Shown piece by piece: positions 8,241-14,840 of a stretch of 33,126 nucleotides of DNA. The stretch is from Oscillospiraceae bacterium. GTDB taxonomy: Bacteria; Bacillota; Clostridia; Oscillospirales; Oscillospiraceae. The stretch lies in contig JAFTXM010000015.1 of NCBI GenBank assembly GCA_017465025.1, positions 1 to 33,126 of the forward strand, in the 5' to 3' direction. Positions within the stretch are counted from its first letter, which is position 1. Each line of letters starts with the position of its first letter. The translations under genes were made by a program, and so were the position numbers. The notes under the pieces are model-generated. The model was given only the letters and a program-made list of their open reading frames with translations, was not told the DNA's origin and did no database searches.

Positions 8241-8273
8241 AAAAATCAGCCTGCCTGCTGGGGGCTGATTTTT
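8241..8273. terminator. Second, tandem terminator
   Basis: AAAAATCAGCC at 8241-8251 pairs perfectly with 8263-8273, which ends in TTTTT; the loop is 11 bases. It lies seven bases after the first terminator, so the operon end is doubly insulated from the metallo-hydrolase gene. Confidence 0.8.
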
Positions 8274-8357
8274 ACTTTGTTTACTTTTTGTTTATCACAT
8301 AAGAGGTACAAAGTATTAAAATGAGAAAAACAAAGCTGAAATCAAGGAGATAAAAAT

Positions 8358-9965
8358 ATGAAAATAACATTTCTCGGCGCTGCCCATGAGGTAACAGGCA
8401 GCTGTACCTATATCGAAGTCGGCGACAAGAAGGGCATAGTTGACTGCGGCATGGAGCAGGGCAAGGACCTTTTTGTCAATGCCCAGCTGCCCGTGGTGGC
8501 GTCTGAGCTGGACTTTGTGCTTTTGACCCACGCCCATGTGGATCACTCCGGCAGACTTCCTCTTTTGTATAAGGAAGGCTTTCGCGGCTCGGTGTACGCC
8601 AGCGCCGCCACCTGCTCTCTCAGCCAGATAATGCTGCGCGACTGCGCACATATTCAGGAGTCGGATGCCGAGTGGAAAAATAAAAAGAACAAGCGCTCCG
8701 GCAAGCCTATGGAGCAGCCCCTCTACACCATGGCGGATGCCGAGGGTATACTTGCCAAGATGATACCCTGCCCCTATGATAAGCCCATTCAGGTAAATGA
8801 CTGCGTATCCATCCGCCTGACGGATGTGGGCCATCTTTTAGGCTCTGCCGCCATTGAAGTGTGGCTGACCGAGAACAATGAGACAAGAAAGCTCTGCTTC
8901 AGCGGCGATGTGGGCAATATAGACCAGCCCATCCTCCGGGACCCTGTCCACGTGAAGGAAGCGGACTATGTAATTATTGAGTCCACCTACGGCGACAGAT
9001 ACCACGAAAAGGAGCGGGCGGACTATGTGACCGAGCTTGCCACGCGCATCCAACGCACCTTTGACCGGGGCGGCAATGTGATAATCCCCTCCTTTGCCGT
9101 GGGCCGCACTCAGGAAATGCTCTATTTCATAAGGGAGATAAAGCAGAAGGGCCTTGTCAGAGGACACAGCGATTTTCCCGTCTACGTGGACAGCCCCCTT
9201 GCCATTGAGGCCACCAGTGTCTTTCTCCAGTGCGACACTCATTTTGTGGACGATGAAATGGCTGAGCTTATACGCTCCGGGGTAAATCCTCTTGTGTTCC
9301 CCGGCCTTGAGCTGTCGGTCTCTCAGGAGGAGTCCAAGGCCATAAACGAAAACAAGATACCCAAGGTCATCATCTCCGCCAGCGGTATGTGTGATGCGGG
9401 GCGTATCCGCCACCATCTCAAGCACAATCTGTGGAAGAAGGAAAACCTTGTGCTCTTTGTGGGCTACCAGTCTGTTGGGACTCTGGGCAGACTCATTGCC
9501 GACGGCGCGGAAAAGGTGAAAATACTGGGTGACGAGGTGATGGTTCGGGCGGAGATCGACGTGCTCCCCGGTGTCAGCGGTCACGCCGACAAGGAGGGCC
9601 TTATAAGCTGGCTTGGCGGCTTTGAGCAAAAGCCCCGGATGGTATTTGTAAACCACGGCGATCCCGACTCTGCCGACAGCTTTGTGGAGTGTCTCACGGG
9701 CGAGCTGGGCTATAATGCCAATGCCCCCTACAGCGGCACAAGCTACGATCTTCTTGCCGGTAATTTCGTGACAGTTACCGAGGGCAAGCCCATCGAGAAA
9801 AAGGCTCCTGCCCAGACAAGACAGCAAAGCCCCTCCTATACCGCGCTCATGCAGGCCGCTGAAAAGCTGCTGCGGGTCAGCCGGGGGCTTGAGGGCAGGG
9901 CCAATAAGGAGCTCAACCGCTATACCGAGCAGATAAATAAGATAATCGACAAAATGGAAGAATAA
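8358..9965 (+). CDS. Beta-CASP metallo-beta-lactamase-fold hydrolase (RNA-processing exonuclease type)
   Basis: A 535-residue protein with ribosome site AAGGAGA at 8344-8350. It has the metal-binding motif H58-A-H60-V-D62-H63, then ESTYGDRYH, the beta-CASP segment starting around SFAVGRTQEML, SASGMCDAGRIRHHL, and the C-terminal RMMBL part with GVSGHADKEGL and VNHGD. This domain order (MBL, beta-CASP, RMMBL) matches the bacterial CPSF73/Ysh1-like branch, predicted to cut or degrade RNA in the cytoplasm. It is not the longer RNase J1/J2 architecture. The final 70 residues form a charged helical tail. It appears monocistronic: double terminators precede it and a separate promoter follows. Confidence 0.88.
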   Translation: MKITFLGAAHEVTGSCTYIEVGDKKGIVDCGMEQGKDLFVNAQLPVVASELDFVLLTHAHVDHSGRLPLLYKEGFRGSVYASAATCSLSQIMLRDCAHIQESDAEWKNKKNKRSGKPMEQPLYTMADAEGILAKMIPCPYDKPIQVNDCVSIRLTDVGHLLGSAAIEVWLTENNETRKLCFSGDVGNIDQPILRDPVHVKEADYVIIESTYGDRYHEKERADYVTELATRIQRTFDRGGNVIIPSFAVGRTQEMLYFIREIKQKGLVRGHSDFPVYVDSPLAIEATSVFLQCDTHFVDDEMAELIRSGVNPLVFPGLELSVSQEESKAINENKIPKVIISASGMCDAGRIRHHLKHNLWKKENLVLFVGYQSVGTLGRLIADGAEKVKILGDEVMVRAEIDVLPGVSGHADKEGLISWLGGFEQKPRMVFVNHGDPDSADSFVECLTGELGYNANAPYSGTSYDLLAGNFVTVTEGKPIEKKAPAQTRQQSPSYTALMQAAEKLLRVSRGLEGRANKELNRYTEQINKIIDKMEE

Positions 9966-10013
9966 TCAAAAAAATAAATGTATAAATCATGGGGTTTCCG
10001 GTGAGAGTTTTCA

Positions 10014-10042
10014 TTGACGAACGAAGATAATTATGTTAACAT
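10014..10042 (+). promoter_or_regulatory. Sigma-A-type promoter for the pseudokinase-lectin gene
   Basis: TTGACG (10014-10019), a 17-base spacer and TAACAT (10037-10042) sit about 70 bases before the GTG start at 10113. The -10 box lies within a perfect palindrome, so repression at this promoter is plausible. Confidence 0.6.
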
Positions 10043-10048
10043 AATTAT
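10027..10048. promoter_or_regulatory. Perfect 22-bp palindrome overlapping the -10 box (candidate operator)
   Basis: The half-site ATAATTATGTT (10027-10037) is followed directly by its exact reverse complement (10038-10048), centred on GTTAAC. A palindrome of this length and symmetry is typical of sites bound by dimeric repressors. It covers the -10 element and probable start of transcription. The cognate regulator is not recognisable in the window. Confidence 0.65.
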
Positions 10049-10112
10049 ATGTCGAAAACTGTCGTCTGCTTTTGGCAGGACGTGGATATAAAGGCCATAG
10101 GGAGGTTAGCCC

Positions 10113-11744
10113 GTGAAAAAGTATCAGTTTGACCCGGCGCAGGCCGTGGGCAGTAGTATTCTTGAATATGACAGGGAAACTCTGTGCCGCTTTATAATAA
10201 AGCTGTGCGAGAGAGTAAAGGCCGATGCAGGCGCAGGTGTGTACCGCGGCGGCATCTATCCTGAGAATATAAGCGTGAACAAGGACGGGGAAGTGGCTGT
10301 AGGCGCAGCTTCCAGGGCCGACTGGAAGGGTCAGGAGCTGGATTTCCTGCCCCCTGAGCAGTACTGGAACAATAAGCTCACACCCGCGGCCGACGTGTAT
10401 TCTATCGGCATGCTCCTTTACTATGCTGTCTCCGGCGGAAAGCTGCCCTTTGAGGGCGAGTGCCGGGATGCCCAGCTTCGGCGCATGGGCGGCGACCCCT
10501 TTGATATTCCCAAGGCCGCAGGCCGGCGTCTGGGTGATATAATCCGCAAGGCCACCCAGTTCAAGGCCGCGGACAGATATCAGAGCATGGATGAGCTTCG
10601 CGCCCTTGTGGAAAGCTGCCTTAAAAACCTCTATCTTGGCGGCACTACCAGCGCCGAGAGCATTTTCAAAAAGAGCGATGATGACCTCAGTGAGCTTGAG
10701 CGCATGATGGTGTCCATCATCGAAAAGGGCGAGGAAGAGCCCTTGCCCGAGGAGGAGATACTCGCTCAGGTACCCCCTGAGGAAGAGCCTGCCCCGGAGC
10801 TTTCCGTGGAGGACTATCTGCCTGAGGAGTATGCTGAAGAGGAAGAGCCTCAGGACTTTGAGCTGGAAGATGAATTTGTGGACGCGGTGGAGGATGACCG
10901 GGTCTACGAGGCGGAGTTTGCCCGCTTTGCGGCAAAGGAGCCCACAGACCGCATCCCCAGACTCTACGAGGAGAGATATCCCGACCTTGAGCCGGTGGTG
11001 CCGAAAAAGCAGGCGGACATGAGACCGGCAGTACAGTATTCAAGAAACGCGCAGCAGCGCATGAGGATGGAGGAAGATGACGTGGAAAACAGACGGAGAA
11101 GACCTGTAGCGATCCTTTTGGTGCTGTGTGCCCTTCTGGTGGTTGTAGCAATCGTGTTCAACGCCATCATAAAGGACATCACTTCCCGCCCCGAGATGAA
11201 TCAGGAACAGATTGCCCAGCAGCAGCTTCAGCAGCCCATCAACGTGATGGAAATCACCCCCGCCCCCACCGTAGCGCCCGCTGCGGATGCCACCCCCCTG
11301 CCCGGCGGCCTTGAGGAGACCACAGTGCCTCCCGTTGTGGAGCCTGTAGAGCCCAGCTATGAGCTTTTCAAAGAGGATATAAGCTGGAGCGATGCCCGCG
11401 ACAAGTGCTTTGAGCTGGGCGGACATCTGGCCGTTATCAACGATGAGGCGGAGTTTGCAAAGATAGTGTCCATGGCCGAGGAAGAGGGCGTGAGTATGCT
11501 CTGGATCGGCGGCCGCCGCGAGAACGACAAGATACTCTGGGAGGACGGCTCTGACGATGCCTACACTCCCTGGGCCGCAGGTGAGCCTTCCTATCAGGAC
11601 AGCTCCGACGGCGTACTTGAAGACTATGTGCTCCTCTGGTACAATAACGGCTGGTATTTCAATGACAGCCGCCACGATCCCTGCACAGAGTTCCCCCAGT
11701 GGTACGGCGGCAAGATGGCCTATATCTGCGAGTTTGGCGGATAA
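10113..11744 (+). CDS. Membrane-anchored degenerate kinase C-lobe fused to C-type-lectin-like domain
   Basis: A 543-residue single-pass membrane protein starting at GTG 10113 after GGGAGG (10100-10105). Residues 1-175 resemble only the C-lobe of a Ser/Thr kinase: V-Y44-R45-G46-G-IYPENI replaces HRDxKPEN (catalytic Asp is Gly), LPPEQY stands for APE, and DVYSIGMLLYYAVSGGKLPF is the family F-helix region. There is no glycine loop, VAIK lysine or DFG, so catalysis is very unlikely. Residues 175-325 are an acidic, Glu/Pro-rich linker. RRRR before a hydrophobic span at 331-353 places the kinase-like part inside. A Pro/Thr/Ala linker leads to a C-type-lectin-like domain at about 415-542, with WSDARDKCFELGGHLAVI, LWIGG, WEDGS and the terminal YICEF. 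The likely role is ligand-sensing or scaffold protein; ligand and partners unknown. Confidence 0.8.
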   Translation: MKKYQFDPAQAVGSSILEYDRETLCRFIIKLCERVKADAGAGVYRGGIYPENISVNKDGEVAVGAASRADWKGQELDFLPPEQYWNNKLTPAADVYSIGMLLYYAVSGGKLPFEGECRDAQLRRMGGDPFDIPKAAGRRLGDIIRKATQFKAADRYQSMDELRALVESCLKNLYLGGTTSAESIFKKSDDDLSELERMMVSIIEKGEEEPLPEEEILAQVPPEEEPAPELSVEDYLPEEYAEEEEPQDFELEDEFVDAVEDDRVYEAEFARFAAKEPTDRIPRLYEERYPDLEPVVPKKQADMRPAVQYSRNAQQRMRMEEDDVENRRRRPVAILLVLCALLVVVAIVFNAIIKDITSRPEMNQEQIAQQQLQQPINVMEITPAPTVAPAADATPLPGGLEETTVPPVVEPVEPSYELFKEDISWSDARDKCFELGGHLAVINDEAEFAKIVSMAEEEGVSMLWIGGRRENDKILWEDGSDDAYTPWAAGEPSYQDSSDGVLEDYVLLWYNNGWYFNDSRHDPCTEFPQWYGGKMAYICEFGG

Positions 11745-11764
11745 TTGACATGAAGTCTGGTAAG

Positions 11765-11796
11765 ACCGCTCTCTCGTAAAAAGGGAGAGCGGTTTT
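11765..11796 (+). terminator. Intrinsic terminator after the pseudokinase-lectin gene
   Basis: ACCGCTCTC (11765-11773) pairs with GAGAGCGGT (11785-11793), extendable by two weaker pairs, and is followed by T4. It ends the message 20 bases after the stop codon. Confidence 0.75.
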
Positions 11797-11934
11797 CATG
11801 CGGAGGGCCTTCAGACCATGCGCGTTCTGGGCGAAAATATGGCATGGCTGTTAAGATGCATCGAAGCGGGCAGGGCTGCCGGTGTTCAGCCCCCTGTTTA
11901 CGAAAAGCGTATCGCCACGAATTTTATCCGCTGA
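11797..11934 (+). pseudogene. C-terminal remnant of a flavodoxin-family (NADPH-dependent FMN reductase-like) gene
   Basis: In the frame ending with TGA 11932-11934, the DNA reads HAEGLQTMRVLGENMAWLLR and then CIEAGRAAGVQPP, ending ATNFIR. I recognise this as the conserved C-terminal tail of clostridial flavodoxin-family iron-sulfur/FMN proteins (NMAWLLKCIEAGKAAG...TNFIR). The preceding flavodoxin fold and any Cys-cluster are absent; upstream in the same frame lie the terminator of the previous gene and a stop at 11761. An ATG at 11818 with GGAGGG ten bases before it could allow a 38-residue peptide, but a decay remnant left by deletion is the simpler reading. Recognition is from memory of the family, so moderate certainty. 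Confidence 0.55.
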
Positions 11935-11969
11935 AATGGCAATACAAGTTCCCATAAGGAGAGAGTAGA

Positions 11970-13601
11970 ATGAAAAACACGCTGAGAACAGCGCTTGGAA
12001 TAATATTGGTGTTTGCTCTGCTTGTTTCGGCAGTTCCCGCCTTTGCCGCGGAAACAGTCCCCGCCGAAAATGCAGACAGCGCTGAAAATACCGCTGAAAA
12101 TACTGCCGCGGCAGAACAGCCGGCGGCACCCGCTATAGAGCCTGTAAGCATCCTCGACGAGCAGAAGATACAGATGCTGGTGGATAACCTCATGTCCAAT
12201 ACCGGCATAAGCGAGGACAGACGCGAGAATATAAGCATAGTCTATACATATCTTGCCACCGGCGACAGCTGGTACTACAATGCCGATACCTGGCGCTATC
12301 CCGCCAGTATGTACAAGGTGCCGATGATGATGGTGCTGGCAGAGCGGGTCGCCAATGGTGAGCTCACTCAGGAAAGTGACATCGGCGGCATGACCCTTGC
12401 CAAGTCCGAAGACCTTATACTTGTCTGGTCCAACAATGAGCAGGCCCATGTGGTGCGCAAGTATCTGGGCGGCGACCCTGTTGCCCGCAAGCTCTATCAG
12501 GCCTATTCTCCCCAGGAGGAGAGCTATTACCATTCCGACTTTATTGACTACTGCTATTTCACCGCCCGCTATATGGACGATGTAATGCAGACTCTTTACA
12601 ACGACCAGGCCAGATTTCCCAATATCATGGAAAGCCTGAAGGTCGCCATGCCGGACAGGTACTATCACCTGAACATTGACCCCAGCTACGTGGTGGCCCA
12701 GAAGTACGGCACCTTCAAGGAATTCAACAACAATACCGGTATTATCTTCACCCCCAATCCCTTCCTGCTCACCGTCATGACAGAGCATATGAGCATAGAG
12801 GCGGCGGAGGCATTCATGGGTCAGGCCGCCAAGGTGTTTCTGGACTATACCCTTGAAGTGGACAATCAGCTCGCTGCCCATAAGCAGATGATAGCCGACA
12901 TGGAGGCCAAGGCCGCCGAGGAAGCCCGCCTTGCCGCCGAAGAGGCTGAACGCAAGGCCAGAGAGGCCGCCGAGGCCGCCGCACAGGCAGAGCGTGAGCG
13001 CCTTGCCGAGATAGAGCGTGCCCAGAAGGAGGCCGAAGCACAGGCCAGACGCGAGAAATTCATGGACATTGCCATAAAGGTCGTGGCTGTTGCGGCAGTA
13101 GTGGCAGCGGCGGTGCTTTTGATGCTGCGCTCCTACAGGAAAAAGCGCGCCGCTCAGGAGGCTGCCTACCAGAAGGAGCTGCAAAGACGCCGCAGATACG
13201 GTGCGGACTCTCCGGACTTCCCCTACTATGACGATGGCTATCAGCGCAAAAGCGCGCCTCCCCGCAGAAAAAGCCGGGAGGAAGAGGAATACCCCGTCTA
13301 TAAAAGCACCTTTGAGCAGGAGCTTGCCCCCCGCAGACGCTCTCAGGAGCTGACCGAGCGCTACAGCAGACCCCAGAGGAACGAGGACTATGAGCGTACT
13401 GCCCGCCGCAGCCAGGGTGAATTTGAGCAGCAGTTTGCAGCCGCGCCCCGCCGCCGTGATACATATGCTGAGGACTACTCCGCCCCCTACGGCTATGATG
13501 CACAGGATGATTACGATTACCTGCGCGAGTACGAGGAAGAGCAGGCCTACCGCAGCCGCAAAAGGAATAACGACAAGGGCGGCTACCGCCCCAGACACTG
13601 A
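11970..13601 (+). CDS. Secreted/membrane beta-lactamase-like serine hydrolase with coiled coil, TM span and charged cytoplasmic tail
   Basis: A 543-residue protein starting after AAGGAGAG. A signal peptide (residues 1-26, ending VPAFA) is followed by an Ala/Glu-rich linker. Residues 55-300 resemble the class A beta-lactamase / penicillin-recognising fold: S113-M-Y-K116 is the SxxK nucleophile motif, S154-N-N matches the SDN position, and K245-Y-G is a weak KTG equivalent. Next comes a long Ala/Glu/Arg helix (about 305-362), one membrane span at 367-387, and a tail of about 150 residues extremely rich in Arg, Tyr and Glu. The topology is therefore outside hydrolase, stalk, membrane and cytoplasmic tail. 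It may sense or modify peptidoglycan and recruit cytoplasmic partners through the tail. Whether it is catalytic or binds beta-lactams is not shown by sequence. Confidence 0.72.
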   Translation: MKNTLRTALGIILVFALLVSAVPAFAAETVPAENADSAENTAENTAAAEQPAAPAIEPVSILDEQKIQMLVDNLMSNTGISEDRRENISIVYTYLATGDSWYYNADTWRYPASMYKVPMMMVLAERVANGELTQESDIGGMTLAKSEDLILVWSNNEQAHVVRKYLGGDPVARKLYQAYSPQEESYYHSDFIDYCYFTARYMDDVMQTLYNDQARFPNIMESLKVAMPDRYYHLNIDPSYVVAQKYGTFKEFNNNTGIIFTPNPFLLTVMTEHMSIEAAEAFMGQAAKVFLDYTLEVDNQLAAHKQMIADMEAKAAEEARLAAEEAERKAREAAEAAAQAERERLAEIERAQKEAEAQARREKFMDIAIKVVAVAAVVAAAVLLMLRSYRKKRAAQEAAYQKELQRRRRYGADSPDFPYYDDGYQRKSAPPRRKSREEEEYPVYKSTFEQELAPRRRSQELTERYSRPQRNEDYERTARRSQGEFEQQFAAAPRRRDTYAEDYSAPYGYDAQDDYDYLREYEEEQAYRSRKRNNDKGGYRPRH

Positions 13602-13618
13602 GCTTATCAGGTGATGCA

Positions 13619-14434
13619 ATGATAAAAAAATTAGTTTTGATCCTGCTTATACTGTCGCTGGCCTTGTCCCTTGCGGCCTGCGGCGGCAGCAGCACAGGCA
13701 CAAGCTACGGCGTCAAAACCCTCCAGACCCTTGTGGAGCAGGAGTACTTTCTGGCCTTTCGCAATAATGACCCCACGTATTTCTACGTGACTGCCGCCAT
13801 TGAGACTTTGGCAGGGGAGGGCCGCGTCCACGAGCTTACAGCCAAGTGGTTCGGCGAGCAGATAATAGACTTCAAGGGCCGCGTTGAAGCTCTCTCCGAG
13901 CTTACGCCCCCGCCCCCTCAGGATTTCATCATCGGCATAGACATAAACTCCTTCCCCATGGCCTATATCTCCAACGGCGAGTACTGGGGCTTTGATGTGG
14001 AGCTGGCTATCGCCGTGTGCCAGAAGCTGGGCTGGAATTTGAAAATGCAGCCTATTGAAAAGGAAAACGTGTACATAGAGCTTTCCTCCGGCAATATCGA
14101 CTGCGCATGGGGCGGCATCGCCATCACCCGCGAGGAGATAGCCGCGGGCAACTTCACCCCCTACGGGCCATATGTGAAAAACGATATCGTTGTTGCCACC
14201 AGAAGCGGCTCATCCGTCTGGAACTCCATGCGTCTCAACGGCAAGAACATGGCCATGTGCTCCACTCCTGAGGCTCTTGAAGCCCTCAACAGCGATGAAA
14301 AGCTGGCAAAGCGCCTTGGCCAGATAACAAGGCTTGCCGGCGGCACCACCGAGTGCTTTGAATATCTCTATTCCGGCAAGTGCGACACTGTCCTCACCGA
14401 CAGTACCGCCCTCTACTACTTCAACTGCCACTGA
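13619..14434 (+). CDS. Lipoprotein resembling a circularly permuted family 3 (amino-acid-type) solute-binding protein
   Basis: A 271-residue lipoprotein: Lys-rich start, hydrophobic core and lipobox LAAC at residue 21. Residues 35-85 (EYFLAFRNNDPTYF, then AAIETLAGEGRVHELTAKWF, then G) look like the extreme C-terminus of family 3 binding proteins, normally 'AFRKGD...L..DG....KWFG'. After a Pro-rich linker, residues 100-271 begin like the normal N-terminus (DFIIGIDINSFPM...GEYWGFDVELAIAV) and stop at TDSTALYYFNCH, just where the usual C-terminal piece would follow. The order is thus C-part, linker, N-part. It sits 17 bases after the serine-hydrolase gene, with no transporter permease or ATPase nearby, so it may be a sensor or envelope protein rather than a transport component. 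Its stop lies one base before an inverted-repeat element. Confidence 0.75.
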   Translation: MIKKLVLILLILSLALSLAACGGSSTGTSYGVKTLQTLVEQEYFLAFRNNDPTYFYVTAAIETLAGEGRVHELTAKWFGEQIIDFKGRVEALSELTPPPPQDFIIGIDINSFPMAYISNGEYWGFDVELAIAVCQKLGWNLKMQPIEKENVYIELSSGNIDCAWGGIAITREEIAAGNFTPYGPYVKNDIVVATRSGSSVWNSMRLNGKNMAMCSTPEALEALNSDEKLAKRLGQITRLAGGTTECFEYLYSGKCDTVLTDSTALYYFNCH

Positions 14435-14435
14435 T

Positions 14436-14746
14436 AAAAAACCTCCCAAAGGCGCGCTGAGACAAGAAACCACACGCCTGATAAAGAGAAATTTTGGCCG
14501 GAAGCTTCGTTGTGAAAGCTTGCCAGACACAAAGTATGCCTGCGCTTCCACGCCTCGCCTCCGACAAAAATTTCTTCTTTTCAGGTGTGAAACAGTTTAA
14601 AAACAGAAAATTTCCGTTCCGGCGATGTGAAAAGCGCAGGAAATACTTGCCTTGTATTTCCGAGCATTTTCATGATGCAGGGGCGGAAATTTTCCATTTT
14701 AAACCGTGTGTTTTCTTATCTCAGCACGCCTAACGGGAGGTTTTTT
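14436..14746. repeat. 311-bp intergenic element with imperfect ~41-bp terminal inverted repeats (MITE-like or structured RNA)
   Basis: The left end (14436-14476) begins AAAAAACCTCCC and the right end (14705-14746) finishes GGGAGGTTTTTT. Over 41-42 positions the ends are near-complementary, differing mainly at a three/four-base bulge and three single positions. Weaker pairing continues inward around GAGAAATTTT/AAAATTTTCC, and there is an internal hairpin GGAAATAC...GTATTTCC at 14639-14661. No plausible protein is seen inside. I find no clear target-site duplication (left flank CACTGAT, right flank GCATTGT). It fills the 406-base gap between the permuted lipoprotein and the methyltransferase. 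Read rightward, the final stem plus T6 would also act as a terminator. Confidence 0.65.
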
Positions 14747-14779
14747 GCATTGTACAGGTCGTGAAACCACGCTTTTGTG

Positions 14780-14808
14780 TTGACCCTGCTGGCATTTAAT
14801 GCTAAAAT
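14780..14808 (+). promoter_or_regulatory. Promoter with extended -10 for the methyltransferase / ECF / truA genes
   Basis: TTGACC (14780-14785), 17-base spacer, TAAAAT (14803-14808) preceded by TGC, giving an extended -10 (TGnTAAAAT). It lies just right of the inverted-repeat element and 33 bases before the methyltransferase ATG. Confidence 0.75.
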
Positions 14809-14840
14809 AGCATGTCAAACTATGTGATTTGGAGAATAAA

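Noticed and set aside
8274..8357. Promoter for the beta-CASP gene
   Set aside because: TAAAAT at 8317-8322 is a possible -10, but no -35 at an acceptable distance could be found, so it was not listed.
11898..13619. 573-codon minus-strand frame with hydrophobic stretches
   Set aside because: The hydrophobicity reflects the complement of the Ala/Glu/Arg-rich + strand gene. The + strand has a signal peptide, SxxK and ribosome site.
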